A stretch of DNA of 61,139 nucleotides from Azoarcus sp. TTM-91. GTDB taxonomy: Bacteria; Pseudomonadota; Gammaproteobacteria; Burkholderiales; Rhodocyclaceae. The notes under the pieces are model-generated. The model searched no databases, was not told where the DNA came from, and was given only the letters and a program-made list of their open reading frames with translations. This document shows positions 49,353-59,799 of the stretch, one piece after another (the first letter of the stretch is position 1; each line of letters opens with the position of its first letter). The translations under genes were made by a program, and so were the position numbers. The stretch is taken from positions 1-61,139 of the forward strand of contig NZ_WUEI01000022.1 in the NCBI RefSeq assembly GCF_012911025.1. The letters are read 5' to 3'.

Positions 49353-49583
49353 TCACTGGTTTCCCCTGTCGTCTTGGGATGCACCAATTTTGGGCGAAGG
49401 GGTATTCTCGCCGCTCTGCCGGCTCGAGTCCACAGGCAACTCATCCTTGTCATCTAGAAGCAGGCGATAGGCCGGGCCTTCCAGATCGTCGAACTGGCCA
49501 TGTCGCAAAGACCACCAGAACAGGATGCCAATGGCGAACACGAGCAAGACAGACAGGGGTACGAGAAGGTAAAGGCTTTCCAT
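49353..49583 (-). CDS. ccoS: cbb3-type oxidase assembly protein CcoS
   Basis: A 76-aa protein with one N-terminal membrane helix (about 3-24) and the family motif FWWSLRHGQFDDLEGPAYRLL. CcoS is needed for cofactor insertion into CcoN. The C-terminal 25 residues are polar and not conserved. It lies 15 bp after ccoI. Confidence 0.95.
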   Translation of the reverse strand: MESLYLLVPLSVLLVFAIGILFWWSLRHGQFDDLEGPAYRLLLDDKDELPVDSSRQSGENTPSPKIGASQDDRGNQ

Positions 49584-49598
49584 CGGTATCTCTTATGG

Positions 49599-52070
49599 TC
49601 AGGTGCGCGGCAATCGCTGTAGTCTCATCGCATTTACCACGACGAGGAGAGAGCTGCCGGCCATGCCGATGCCTGCCATCCAAGGCGTTACCAAGCCGAG
49701 CATTGCCAATGGTACTGAGGTGAAGTTGTAGGCAAAGGACCACCAGAGGTTCTGCCGGATGATGCGCAAGGTTTTCCTGGAAAGCACGATGCCCCGGCCG
49801 AGCTGCCCCAGGTTCTCGTTCAACAGCACGATGTCCGCTTGGTTCCGCGCGAGATCGGTGCCGCCCCCCATCGCAACCGAGACATGCGCCTGCGCCAGAA
49901 CCGGTGCGTCGTTGACCCCATCGCCGACCATTGCAACTACCACCCCCGGCTTCTGCTGCAGGGCGGCGAGATAATCCTGTTTGCCCTGCGGCGTCAGGCC
50001 ACCGTGAGCATCCTCTATACCTATGCTGCCAGCCAGCGCCTGAGTGACAGCAGGCGCATCACCGGAAAGTACCGTTACACCGGCATGCTCCGCTAGCAAC
50101 TGGCGCAGCAGGCCCTCAGCCTCGATACGGGCAACGTCCGCCAGCCGGAACAATGCCAGCCATTGGTCAGCGGCCCCCAGCGCCACCACGGTTCCGCCCT
50201 TTTGCACCATCGCATCCAGTTCGGCGGGAAGGGGAAGACTTATGTAACCCGCAACAAAATCCGGTCGCCCCAACCACAACCCCCGACCTTCGATCTCACC
50301 ATAGACGCCTCCGCCGGTATGCGCTTCGGAAGCGCGTACCGTGGGCAGCGCCCGCTTCTCCGCGGCCTGACGCAGGCCTTCTGCCACCGGATGCTCCGAG
50401 CCCTGTTCCAGGGCTGCGGCCCACGCCTTGAGCTCCACCTCGCCAGGGGACGCAAGAGGCAGAACCTCTTCCAGAGTCATTCGACCGTAGGTCAGGGTGC
50501 CGGTCTTGTCGAATACGAAGTGATTGGCCTTTGCCAGGGTTTCGATGGCGTGCCCCCGGGTCACCAGCACGCCCAGCCGCGCCAGGGCATCGGTGCCGAC
50601 CGTCAGCGCGGTCGGCGTCGCCAGGGACAGCGCGCAGGGGCAGGCCACCACCAGTACCGAGACGAAGACCCACAGCGCCCGCTGCGGATCGATGAAGTAC
50701 CAGGCCACACCCGTCACAACCGCGAGCAGCAGCAGGACGATGATGAATACCACCGCCACCCTGTCGGAGACCGCCGCAATCTTCGGCTTCTCGGTAGCCG
50801 CCCGTTCCATCAGGCGCCGTATGGCCGCCAGGCGGGTTTCCTCGCCCACCTGCTCGACCCGGAACACCAACGGGCTGGAGATGTTGATGCTCCCGCCAGT
50901 CAGCAGCGCATCGCCCTCCTTCGTCACCGGCCGGCTCTCGCCGGTCAACAATGCCTCGTTGACCGAGCCGCGCCCGTCCACCACGACGCCGTCCGCGGGA
51001 ATCACTTCGCCCGGACGCACCCGCACCAGGTCGCCCGGCACCAATTGCGATACCGGCACCCGCTCCGCCGCCGCTGCCGGCCAGGCCGTGATCCGCTCGG
51101 CGAAAGCCGGCAACACCTTGCCCATTTCCTCGACGCCCCGCACTGCCTTCTGCCGCGCCAGCATCTCCAGGTAGCGGCCGCCGAGAAGGAAGAAGACGAA
51201 CATGGTCACCGAGTCGAAGTAGACCTCGGGGCCGTCGGTCAATGTCGCCCAGACGCTGGCGGCGAAGGCGCTGCCCACGCCCAGGGCGACCGGCACGTCC
51301 ATGCCCAGCCGGCGCAGACGGATGTCGCGTAGCGCGCGCTGGAAGAAGGGCGCCGCGGAGTAGAGCACCACTGGCAGGGTCAGCAGCAGGCTGGCCCAGC
51401 GCATCATCAGGGCGATGTCCGGCGTCATGTCGCCCTCGCCCGCCAGGTAGGCGGGAACGGCGTACATCATGACTTGCATCATGCCGAAGCCGGCGACGAA
51501 AACCCGCCACAGCATGGAGCGGCGCTCGCGGTGTGCGACCTGCTCGGAGCGCTCGGCGTCGTAGGGATAAGCGCGGTAGCCGATGGCCTGCACCGCGCCC
51601 AGGATGTCCGACAGTTTGATCTGACGCTCGTCCCAGCGCACCCGCGCCCGCCGCGTGGCGTAGTTGATCTCGATGGCGGACACACCGGGCTGCTTTGCCA
51701 CATGGCGCTCGTTCAGCCACACACAGGCCGCGCAGGTGATGCCTTCGAGGATCAGCGAGGCCTCGCGCTCATGCTCGCCCACCGGCCGCACGAAGCTCTT
51801 CTGGAAATCCGGGTGATCGAACAGGCCAAGTTCCTGCAGCTCCGGCGGCATCGCCTCGCGGCGGCTCTCCGGCATGGCGTCGCGGTGGCGGTAGTAGTCG
51901 GTGAGGCCGTTGTCGACGATGGACTGCGCCACCGCCTCGCAGCCGACGCAGCACATGCGCCGCTGCCGGCCTTCGATCTTCACGTAGTGATGGGCCTCCT
52001 CCGGAATGGGGAGGCCGCAGTGATAACAATCGCGGTCGGCCGCGACGGGGGAGAGTTCGGCTGTGGTCAT
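49599..52070 (-). CDS. ccoI: Copper-transporting P-type ATPase CcoI (FixI), cbb3 assembly
   Basis: P1B ATPase that supplies copper to the cbb3 oxidase. The 823-aa protein has an N-terminal zinc-ribbon-like Cys region (C15, C18, C40, C41, C44), one HMA domain (ITCAACVWLNE), eight membrane helices, CPCALSLATPT, DKTGTLTYG and GDGVNDAPVL. The extra N-terminal cysteines and the ccoS neighbour separate it from the detoxifying CopA at 32-35 kb. Confidence 0.94.
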   Translation of the reverse strand: MTTAELSPVAADRDCYHCGLPIPEEAHHYVKIEGRQRRMCCVGCEAVAQSIVDNGLTDYYRHRDAMPESRREAMPPELQELGLFDHPDFQKSFVRPVGEHEREASLILEGITCAACVWLNERHVAKQPGVSAIEINYATRRARVRWDERQIKLSDILGAVQAIGYRAYPYDAERSEQVAHRERRSMLWRVFVAGFGMMQVMMYAVPAYLAGEGDMTPDIALMMRWASLLLTLPVVLYSAAPFFQRALRDIRLRRLGMDVPVALGVGSAFAASVWATLTDGPEVYFDSVTMFVFFLLGGRYLEMLARQKAVRGVEEMGKVLPAFAERITAWPAAAAERVPVSQLVPGDLVRVRPGEVIPADGVVVDGRGSVNEALLTGESRPVTKEGDALLTGGSINISSPLVFRVEQVGEETRLAAIRRLMERAATEKPKIAAVSDRVAVVFIIVLLLLAVVTGVAWYFIDPQRALWVFVSVLVVACPCALSLATPTALTVGTDALARLGVLVTRGHAIETLAKANHFVFDKTGTLTYGRMTLEEVLPLASPGEVELKAWAAALEQGSEHPVAEGLRQAAEKRALPTVRASEAHTGGGVYGEIEGRGLWLGRPDFVAGYISLPLPAELDAMVQKGGTVVALGAADQWLALFRLADVARIEAEGLLRQLLAEHAGVTVLSGDAPAVTQALAGSIGIEDAHGGLTPQGKQDYLAALQQKPGVVVAMVGDGVNDAPVLAQAHVSVAMGGGTDLARNQADIVLLNENLGQLGRGIVLSRKTLRIIRQNLWWSFAYNFTSVPLAMLGLVTPWMAGIGMAGSSLLVVVNAMRLQRLPRT

Positions 52071-52189
52071 CGCCAGGGCTCGCAGCGAGCAAAGGCGCCC
52101 GCCCGGTCATGCGTGGGAAGGCGCTCTTGTAGCACATTTCCCCTACCCCACCAATTGCGCGAGGACAAGCCTCGCCGCAATCGCCCGGC

Positions 52190-52957
52190 CTACTTCGGCG
52201 CCATGCGGATGGCGCCATCCAGGCGGATCACCTCACCGTTGAGATAGGAATTCTCGAAGATGTGCCGCACCAGCGCGGCGAATTCCGCCGGCCGCCCCAG
52301 GCGCTGCGGGAAAGGCACCATGCGGCCCAGCGAGGCCTGCACCTCCTCCGGCATACCGGCCAGCATGGGCGTCTCCATGATGCCCGGCGCGATGGTCATC
52401 ACCCGGATGCCGTAGCGCGACAGCTCCCGCGCCGCCGGCAGCGTGAGGCCGACGATGCCAGCCTTGGACGCCGCATAGGCCACCTGCCCGACCTGGCCAT
52501 CGTAGGCCGAGACCGAGGCGGTGTTGACGATGACGCCACGCTCCCCGCCCGCATCCGGCTCGTTGCCCGACATCGCCTCCGCGGCCAGCCGCAGCATGTT
52601 GAAGCTGCCGACGAGGTTGACCGATAGCGTGCGCGCGAACGATGCCAGTCCATGCGGCCCCTCGCGCCCCAGCACCTTTTCCGCAGGCGCGATGCCGGCG
52701 CAATTCACCAGCCCATGCACCACGCCGAAATGCTGGCGTGCCTGCTCGAAGGCGCCGCGGGCGCTGGCCTCGTCGCTGACATCCACCCGGACGAAGCGCG
52801 CGCCCTGCCCCAGTTCGGCGGCCACCGCCTCGCCGCGCTCCCGGTCGATGTCCGCCAGCAGCAGTCGCGCCCCCGCCTGTGCCAGCACGCTCGCCGTTGC
52901 CGCGCCCAGGCCAGAGCCTGCACCGGTTACCACGATTACCCGGCCATCGATGTCCAT
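52190..52957 (-). CDS. Short-chain dehydrogenase, 3-hydroxyacyl-CoA dehydrogenase type II-like
   Basis: A 255-aa SDR enzyme with the NAD-binding GAGSGLG (about 12-18), NCAGIAP, the catalytic Ser in [10 protein letters not shown] and YAASK with Tyr and Lys. The C-terminus [22 protein letters not shown] is characteristic of type II 3-hydroxyacyl-CoA dehydrogenases (HSD17B10-like), acting in fatty-acid or isoleucine breakdown. The start at 52957 is chosen by family match. A perfect 14-bp palindrome overlaps its likely promoter. Confidence 0.87.
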   Translation of the reverse strand: MDIDGRVIVVTGAGSGLGAATASVLAQAGARLLLADIDRERGEAVAAELGQGARFVRVDVSDEASARGAFEQARQHFGVVHGLVNCAGIAPAEKVLGREGPHGLASFARTLSVNLVGSFNMLRLAAEAMSGNEPDAGGERGVIVNTASVSAYDGQVGQVAYAASKAGIVGLTLPAARELSRYGIRVMTIAPGIMETPMLAGMPEEVQASLGRMVPFPQRLGRPAEFAALVRHIFENSYLNGEVIRLDGAIRMAPK

Positions 52958-53004
52958 TTGTCGCACTCCCGGTCGCCATCGGTTTAAAAGCACCATAGCA
53001 ATGG

Positions 53005-53018
53005 TGACGTTAACGTCA
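53005..53018. promoter_or_regulatory. Perfect palindrome upstream of the SDR gene
   Basis: TGACGTTAACGTCA overlaps a minus-strand TTGACG -35, with TATGGT 16 nt further as -10. A repressor-type operator is likely. It resembles, from memory, sites of LiuR-type MerR regulators of acyl-CoA breakdown in proteobacteria; no such regulator is adjacent. Confidence 0.6.
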
Positions 53019-53083
53019 ACGTTACCGGGACAACGCGGCTGCCCTCGCTCTATCGGCAATAGGCAGAGAACCCGCCGGCAGCG

Positions 53084-53995
53084 TCAGGCCGCCCCGCCAC
53101 CTTCCCGGTACTCCGGCCGCCCCGCCAGTCCTTCCCGCAGGTGATCCACCAGCAGCCGCACCTTGGGCGAGAGGTGGCGCTGCTGCGGGAACAAAGCCCA
53201 CACCGCGGTGTGCGGCGGCTGGAAAGCAGGCAGCAGGATGCGCAGATTGCCGCGGCGGAAGTGCTCCAGCACGTAGTAATCCGGCAGCTGTGCGAGGCCG
53301 AAGCCGCGCAGGGCGGCGTCCAGCACCGCCTGGCCGCTGTTGCAGCGCCAGTTGCCCTGCACCCGGATGAACTGCTCCTTGCCCTCGACCAGGAAACTCC
53401 AGGTATCCGAACTGCCGATGAGGCAATTGTGGGCGGCCAGATCGGACGGATGCACCGGCTCTCCGCGACGTGCGAGGTAGGAGGGCGCCGCGCACAGATA
53501 CATCACCCGCGGCGCGATCCGGGTCGCCACCAGGCTGGAGTCGGCCAGCCGGCCGAGGCGGATGGCGAGGTCGTAGCCCTCGTGCACGATGTCCAGCGCC
53601 CGGTTGGTCAGGTCTATCTCCACTTTCAGCTCGGGATAGCGCTCGACGAAGTCATTCACCAGCGGCACGACGAAGCGCTCGCCGTAGGTCACCGCGCAGG
53701 TCAGGCGCAGCAGGCCCTTGGGCGTGCCACCGAGGTCCTGCACCGCGCGGCGGGCCTCGTCGAAGCCGTCCTGCAGGCGGCGGCAGTGCAGCAGGAAGGT
53801 CTGGCCGGTTTCGGTCAGCGTCACCCGCCGGGTGCTGCGGTAGAACAGCCGCGTCTGCAGCCGCTCTTCCAGGCGGGCGATCTGGCGGCTGATGTGCGAG
53901 GTCGAAACCCCCAGCCGCTCGGCGGCGGTGGCGAAGCGGCCGCAGTCGGCCACGGCGACGAAGGCATCCAGGCCTTCCCAGCGATCCAGGCTCAT
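53084..53995 (-). CDS. LysR-family transcriptional regulator
   Basis: A 303-aa regulator with an N-terminal winged HTH (about 1-60, FATAAERLGVSTSHISRQIARLEERL) and a periplasmic-binding-protein-like effector domain (about 88-290). It belongs to the CrgA/PecT-like subgroup by its DGFDEARRAVQDL and YGERFVVPLVNDF segments. The ATG at 53995 is preferred to a TTG at 54004, which lies inside the LysR-type dyad. It is divergent from adhC-fghA and may regulate it; the inducer is unknown. Confidence 0.9.
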   Translation of the reverse strand: MSLDRWEGLDAFVAVADCGRFATAAERLGVSTSHISRQIARLEERLQTRLFYRSTRRVTLTETGQTFLLHCRRLQDGFDEARRAVQDLGGTPKGLLRLTCAVTYGERFVVPLVNDFVERYPELKVEIDLTNRALDIVHEGYDLAIRLGRLADSSLVATRIAPRVMYLCAAPSYLARRGEPVHPSDLAAHNCLIGSSDTWSFLVEGKEQFIRVQGNWRCNSGQAVLDAALRGFGLAQLPDYYVLEHFRRGNLRILLPAFQPPHTAVWALFPQQRHLSPKVRLLVDHLREGLAGRPEYREGGGAA

Positions 53996-54016
53996 TATTG
54001 CCAATGAACAACAATA
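53996..54016. promoter_or_regulatory. LysR-type binding site TATTG-N11-CAATA
   Basis: A T-N11-A dyad, TATTG-N11-CAATA, abuts the LysR gene start codon. It fits an autoregulatory LysR box. It is 180 bp from adhC, so control of adhC would need further sites. Confidence 0.6.
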
Positions 54017-54072
54017 TTTTTCCGAAGCCCGGATTATCCCAGCCTCGGCGTTTTTCTAGAATGCCGGGCTAG

Positions 54073-55308
<1,236 letters not shown>

Positions 55309-55316
55309 GCCCGGCC

Positions 55317-56180
55317 ATGACGCTGTCCGCTTCCCTCGAACAGGTCGCCGCCAACCGCAGCTTCGGTGGCTGGCACAAGCGCTTCCGCCACCGCTCCGCC
55401 GCCCTGGGCTGCGACATGGTGTTCGCCATTTACTTGCCGCCTCAGGCGGAGGAAGGTCCGGTGCCGGTGCTGTACTGGCTCTCCGGCCTCACCTGCAGCG
55501 ACGAGAACTTCATGCAGAAGGCCGGCGCCCAGCGGGTGGCGGCGGAACTCGGCATCGCCATCGTCGCGCCGGACACCAGCCCGCGCGGCACCGACGTGCC
55601 GGGCGACCCGGACGGCAGCTGGGACTTCGGCCACGGTGCCGGCTTCTACGTCAACGCCACCCAGGCGCCGTGGAACGTCCATTACCGCATGTACGACTAT
55701 GTGGTCGCCGAGCTGCCCTCGCTGGTGGAGGCCAACTTCCCGGTCACCGACGCCCGCGCCATTGCCGGCCACTCCATGGGCGGCCACGGCGCGCTGGTGT
55801 CGGCGCTGAAGAACCCGGGCCGCTACCGCTCGGTGTCCGCCTTCGCACCCATCAGCCATCCCACCGCCTGCCCCTGGGGCGAGAAGGCTTTCTCGCGCTA
55901 TCTCGGCGCCGACCGGCAGAGCTGGAAAGCCTGGGATGCCTGCGAGCTGATCGCCGCCCTGCCGGAAGGCGTGGAGCGGCTGCCGCTGCTGGTGGACCAG
56001 GGCGAGGCGGACGGCTTCCTCGCCGAACAGCTGAAGCCGGCCGACCTCGAAGCCGCCTGCGCCGAAGCCGGCCATCCGCTGACGCTGCGGCTGCAGCCGG
56101 GCTACGACCACAGCTACTACTTCATCGCCAGCTTCATCGAGGACCACCTGCGGCACCACGCCGCCGCGCTGCAGGACTGA
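55317..56180 (+). CDS. fghA: S-formylglutathione hydrolase
   Basis: Hydrolyses S-formylglutathione to formate and glutathione, completing formaldehyde detoxification. The 287-aa esterase-D family product has the nucleophile in [10 protein letters not shown], Asp in [13 protein letters not shown] and His in [12 protein letters not shown]. The ATG at 55317 is 8 nt after adhC, so the two form an operon; the longer open frame upstream is a shadow of adhC. Confidence 0.96.
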   Translation: MTLSASLEQVAANRSFGGWHKRFRHRSAALGCDMVFAIYLPPQAEEGPVPVLYWLSGLTCSDENFMQKAGAQRVAAELGIAIVAPDTSPRGTDVPGDPDGSWDFGHGAGFYVNATQAPWNVHYRMYDYVVAELPSLVEANFPVTDARAIAGHSMGGHGALVSALKNPGRYRSVSAFAPISHPTACPWGEKAFSRYLGADRQSWKAWDACELIAALPEGVERLPLLVDQGEADGFLAEQLKPADLEAACAEAGHPLTLRLQPGYDHSYYFIASFIEDHLRHHAAALQD

Positions 56181-56197
56181 GCCCGGCCTGCGCCCAG

Positions 56198-56237
56198 CAA
56201 AAAGCCCCGCGGACCATGACGGCCCGCGGGGCTTTTT
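56198..56237. terminator. Intrinsic terminator after fghA
   Basis: AAAAAGCCCCGCGG and CCGCGGGGCTTTTTT form a long GC stem with A- and T-runs. It can serve both fghA and the convergent argD. Confidence 0.92.
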
Positions 56238-56279
56238 TCCTTCCTTCCCCGCCTGCCCGCAAACGGCAGGCGAAGCGCC

Positions 56280-57461
56280 TCAGGCCTTCAACAGCGCATC
56301 CAGCATGGCAGTCATCTGGTCGATCTCCGCCTCGCTCACCGTCAGCGACGGCATGAAGCGCAGCAGGTTGGGGCGCGGCGCGTTCAGCAGCAGGCCGGTG
56401 GGCGAACCTTCCAGCGCCGCCTTAACGATGGCCGGGGCGCGGTCGCTGTCCAGCACCAAGGCGCGCAGCAGGCCGAAGCCGCGCTCGCCCACCAGGCCGT
56501 GGCGTGCCACCAGTTCGCGCAGGCGGGCGGCCAGGTACTCGCCGCGGGCCAGCACTTCGTCCATGAAACCCGGCGCGATCAGCGTGCGCATCACCGCCAC
56601 GCCGGCCGCGCTCATCAGCGGGTTGCCGTTGTAGGTGCCGCCCTGGTCGCCCGGCTCGAAGCAGCTCACCGCCTCGGTGGCGAGCAGTGCGGACAGCGGC
56701 ACGCCGCCGCCTATGCCCTTGCCCAACGTCATGATGTCCGGCTCGATGCCGGCATGCTGGTGGGCGAACAGGCGGCCAGTGCGGCCCATGCCGGACTGCA
56801 CCTCGTCCACGATCAGCAGGATGTTGTTCTCGCGGGTGAGCTTGCGCAGCGCCTGCAGGAATTCCGGCGTCGCCGGAATCACGCCGCCCTCGCCCTGCAC
56901 CGGCTCCAGCATCACCGCCACCGTGTTCGGGCCGATCAGCGCCGCCACCGAGTCGATGTCGTTCAGCGCCGCCTTCGGGAAGCCCGGCACCTGCGGCGCG
57001 AACAGCGTGTCCCAGCCGGCCTTGCCGGAGGCGGACATGGTCGCCAGCGTGCGGCCGTGGAAGGAGTGGTCGAAGGTGATGATCTCGTAGGCGCCGCCGC
57101 GGTGCAGCCGGCCCCACTTGCGCGCCAGCTTGATCGCACCTTCATTGGCCTCGGCGCCGCTGTTGGCGAAGAACACGCGGTCCAGCGAGCAATGGGCGGT
57201 CAGCAGGCCGGCCAGCTCTATCATCGGGCCGTTGTAGAAGGCCGGGCTGGGGTTGATCAAGGTATTCACCTGCTTCACCACCGCGTCGCGGATCACCGCC
57301 GGCGAGTGGCCCAGGCAGTTCACCGCCCAGCCCTGCACGAAGTCGAGATAAGCCTTGCCCTGCGAATCGAACAACCAGGATCCCTCGCCTCGCTCGAACA
57401 GGATTTCGGGGCGGTTGGTGATGTACATCAGGGAGGCGGAATCGAATTCGCCGTACTTCAT
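56280..57461 (-). CDS. argD: Acetylornithine aminotransferase
   Basis: PLP-dependent class III aminotransferase of arginine synthesis. The 393-aa product from the ATG at 57461 has the [19 protein letters not shown] segment, [26 protein letters not shown] with the PLP-binding Asp, and the Schiff-base lysine in [12 protein letters not shown]. Some members also act on succinyl-diaminopimelate or GABA, so substrate range is less certain than the class. The longer frame to 57542 is not family-like. Confidence 0.9.
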   Translation of the reverse strand: MKYGEFDSASLMYITNRPEILFERGEGSWLFDSQGKAYLDFVQGWAVNCLGHSPAVIRDAVVKQVNTLINPSPAFYNGPMIELAGLLTAHCSLDRVFFANSGAEANEGAIKLARKWGRLHRGGAYEIITFDHSFHGRTLATMSASGKAGWDTLFAPQVPGFPKAALNDIDSVAALIGPNTVAVMLEPVQGEGGVIPATPEFLQALRKLTRENNILLIVDEVQSGMGRTGRLFAHQHAGIEPDIMTLGKGIGGGVPLSALLATEAVSCFEPGDQGGTYNGNPLMSAAGVAVMRTLIAPGFMDEVLARGEYLAARLRELVARHGLVGERGFGLLRALVLDSDRAPAIVKAALEGSPTGLLLNAPRPNLLRFMPSLTVSEAEIDQMTAMLDALLKA

Positions 57462-57615
57462 GCGGAGCTCCGGTATCTGGGTGAAAAGGAAAAGCGGAAA
57501 GGCTTCGTGGGCCTCGCTGGCGGCATGCCCGGCGTCGAACACACCGGGCCGATGCTACCGCGAGTGCGGGCTTGCATGTGCGCCACCCGCCGGCGAGCGG
57601 CCCGGCGGCGCATGC

Positions 57616-58890
57616 TCAGTGCCCGGGCAGGCTGGCGGCCACCTCGCTGCGCAGCCGCGGAATCAGCCGCAGCGCCCACAGGAAGAACAGCACCAGCACC
57701 ACGCCCTCGACCAGTATGGTCGCCCGCGCGCCGATCTGGGCCGCGAGCAAGCCGGCCAGCAGGCCGCCGATGGCATCCGCGCCGTAGCGGGTGGAGCTGA
57801 AGAAGGACACCACCCGGCCGCGCAGATGATCCGGCGCCCGACTCTGCAGCAAGACGTTTACGCCGACGTTGCACAGCGAGATGCCGAAGCCGACGCCAGC
57901 CATCGCCAGCATCGCCAGCGGCACCTCCCGGTTCCAGGCGAAGGCCAGCACCGCCAGCGCGCTCAGCCCGGCGCCGCCGACGATGATGACCTTGACCAGC
58001 CCGGGCACGCTGCGCCGCACCGCCATGAACAAGGTGGCGGCGAAGGCGCCGGCGCCGGCCGCGCCCCATAGCCAGCCCAGGGTCTGGGCGTCGCCGCCGA
58101 ACACGTCCTTGGCGAAGATGGGCAGCAGCACCGCGTAGCTGGAGGCGGTGAGATTCACCATCGCCAACGCGAAGATCAGCATGCGCACCGACCAGTTGGT
58201 CCAGGCGTACTCCAGCCCCTCGCGGAACACCCGGCCGACCGAGCCGCTGGCGCGAGCGGTGGGCGCCGGCCGCGTCGCCGCCACGCCGGCCATCAGCGCC
58301 AGGAAGGAGACGCCGTTGAGGGCGAAGCACACCGCTTCGGAGCTCAAGGCCAGCAGCAGGCCGGCCACCGGCGGGCCGATGAAGCGGCCCGAATTGAACA
58401 GCATGGCGTTGAGCGCCAGCGCATTGGGCAGATCCGCCTTGCTGCCGACGAAGCTGTTGATCAGCGACTGCCGCAGCGGCGTATCGAAGGCATTGAGCAC
58501 GCCGAGCGCGACCGACATGGCGATGATCAGCGTCGGGCCGATGGCGTCCATCGCCGTCAGCACCGCCAGCAGCAACGCCTGCAGGCCGAGGATGCCCTGC
58601 ACCGCGATCAGCAGCCGGCGCTTGTCGCGGCGGTCTATCCAGGCGCCGGCGAAGGGGCCCACCAGCAGCTGCGGCACCAGCGCGGCGAAGGTGGTGAGGC
58701 CCAGCAGCGCCGCCGAGCCGGTAAGCCGGTAGACCAGCCAGGCGAGCGCCACCTGCTGTATCCAGGAGCCGAGGATGGAGATCGCCTGGCCGAAGAAGTA
58801 GAAGCGGAAATTCGGGTGGGCGAGCGCGCGTACCGGCGCCGGCCAGGGGCGGGTACCGGCGGGGGAAGCATCGGGATGCGGGGAAGCCAA
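57616..58890 (-). CDS. MFS transporter, EntS/MFS_3 type
   Basis: A 424-aa inner-membrane protein with 12 hydrophobic segments. The early motif GSWIQQVALAWLVYRLTGSA and the DRRDKRRLL cytoplasmic loop are typical of the MFS_3 (enterobactin-exporter-like) family. The substrate is not identifiable. The start is a TTG at 58890 with AGGAG 6 nt upstream. It stands alone with no siderophore genes nearby. Confidence 0.87.
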   Translation of the reverse strand: MASPHPDASPAGTRPWPAPVRALAHPNFRFYFFGQAISILGSWIQQVALAWLVYRLTGSAALLGLTTFAALVPQLLVGPFAGAWIDRRDKRRLLIAVQGILGLQALLLAVLTAMDAIGPTLIIAMSVALGVLNAFDTPLRQSLINSFVGSKADLPNALALNAMLFNSGRFIGPPVAGLLLALSSEAVCFALNGVSFLALMAGVAATRPAPTARASGSVGRVFREGLEYAWTNWSVRMLIFALAMVNLTASSYAVLLPIFAKDVFGGDAQTLGWLWGAAGAGAFAATLFMAVRRSVPGLVKVIIVGGAGLSALAVLAFAWNREVPLAMLAMAGVGFGISLCNVGVNVLLQSRAPDHLRGRVVSFFSSTRYGADAIGGLLAGLLAAQIGARATILVEGVVLVLFFLWALRLIPRLRSEVAASLPGH

Positions 58891-59040
58891 GCTGTCTCCT
58901 GCTCAAGCCGCTGCGGCCTGGGGCCGCCGGCGTTATTGGTATGGGGGCTGCCGGGGAAGCAGCGGGGACCGCGCGGTGCCGCTTCCCCGGGATCCGTCTC
59001 GTACTGCGTGCGCCGCAGGAGCCGCCGCGGCGCTTCTCGC

Positions 59041-59556
59041 TCAGGCCGCCAGCACGATAGGCTGGGGCGACAGGAAGCTGCGTTCGAAATACACCAGCGC
59101 ATCGCCGGCCGGGCCGGTGTCTATGCGCTCGATCTCGATGAACAGCACCGAGTGGGTACCCACTTCCGCCACTTGCGACACCCGGCCTTCCAGCGTCGCC
59201 AGCGCGCCGCGCAGCACCGGCAGCCCAGCTTCCACGTCCTCGCTCCAGTGGGCGCGGTCGAAGCGCTCCTCCATCGGTACGCCGGTCATGCCGGCGAAAA
59301 CCTTGGCGGTCTGCTCATGCTCGTGGCTCAGCACGTTCACCCCGACCACGCCGTTGGTCTTGAACACCGCGTTGAGCGCGCTGTCGCGGTTGATGCACAC
59401 CAGCAGGGTGGGAGGATCGTCGCTGACCGAGCACACCGCGGTGGCGGTCAGGCCGCAGCGGCCAGCCGGGCCGTTGGTGACGACCACGTTAACCGCCGCC
59501 GCCAGGCGTGCCATGGCGTTGCGGAAGGCCTGCCGCCGGGAATCGATCTCGCCCAT
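59041..59556 (-). CDS. Flavin reductase-domain protein (HpaC-like)
   Basis: A 171-aa FMN-binding split-barrel protein that would reduce free flavin with NAD(P)H for a two-component monooxygenase. Family segments include CGLTATAVCSVSDDPPTLLVCIN and FNVNVL-like VVGVNVLSHEHEQTAKVFAG. The ATG at 59556 has GGAG 8 nt upstream. No partner oxygenase is adjacent, so the role is open. Confidence 0.87.
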   Translation of the reverse strand: MGEIDSRRQAFRNAMARLAAAVNVVVTNGPAGRCGLTATAVCSVSDDPPTLLVCINRDSALNAVFKTNGVVGVNVLSHEHEQTAKVFAGMTGVPMEERFDRAHWSEDVEAGLPVLRGALATLEGRVSQVAEVGTHSVLFIEIERIDTGPAGDALVYFERSFLSPQPIVLAA

Positions 59557-59615
59557 GAATTGCTCTCCGTCGGGCGGGGCTGTCGCCCGCCTATGTTGCA
59601 ATGCGGTCTCCATGA

Positions 59616-59633
59616 TACCGCTACACAGCGGTA
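59616..59633. promoter_or_regulatory. Dyad TACCGCT-ACAC-AGCGGTA before the flavin reductase gene
   Basis: A perfect 7-bp inverted repeat with a 4-bp spacer lies 60 bp upstream of the flavin reductase start and 166 bp before the RND adaptor gene. It could be a TetR- or MarR-type operator; no regulator gene is adjacent in the window. Confidence 0.45.
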
Positions 59634-59799
59634 CAAGGCCGCCGTGTCACGCACCTTCGGGCGGCAGTACCATGCGGCGCCGGGTAAATAACAGTTAATC
59701 CACTTGGCGCGGTGCCGGAGCCCCAATTAACGTGGCCGCCAGCCGCCTCCCCCGATTCCCCAAATTCCTCCCTCTGCCGCCTTTCCAGCCTCCCCATCC

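Noticed and set aside
49069..49356. A 95-codon minus-strand frame across the ccoS-ccoN gap
   Set aside because: It reads through the T8 terminator and the perfect FNR box, has no ribosome binding site, and shows no protein-like pattern. The region is better explained as regulatory and RNA-encoding.
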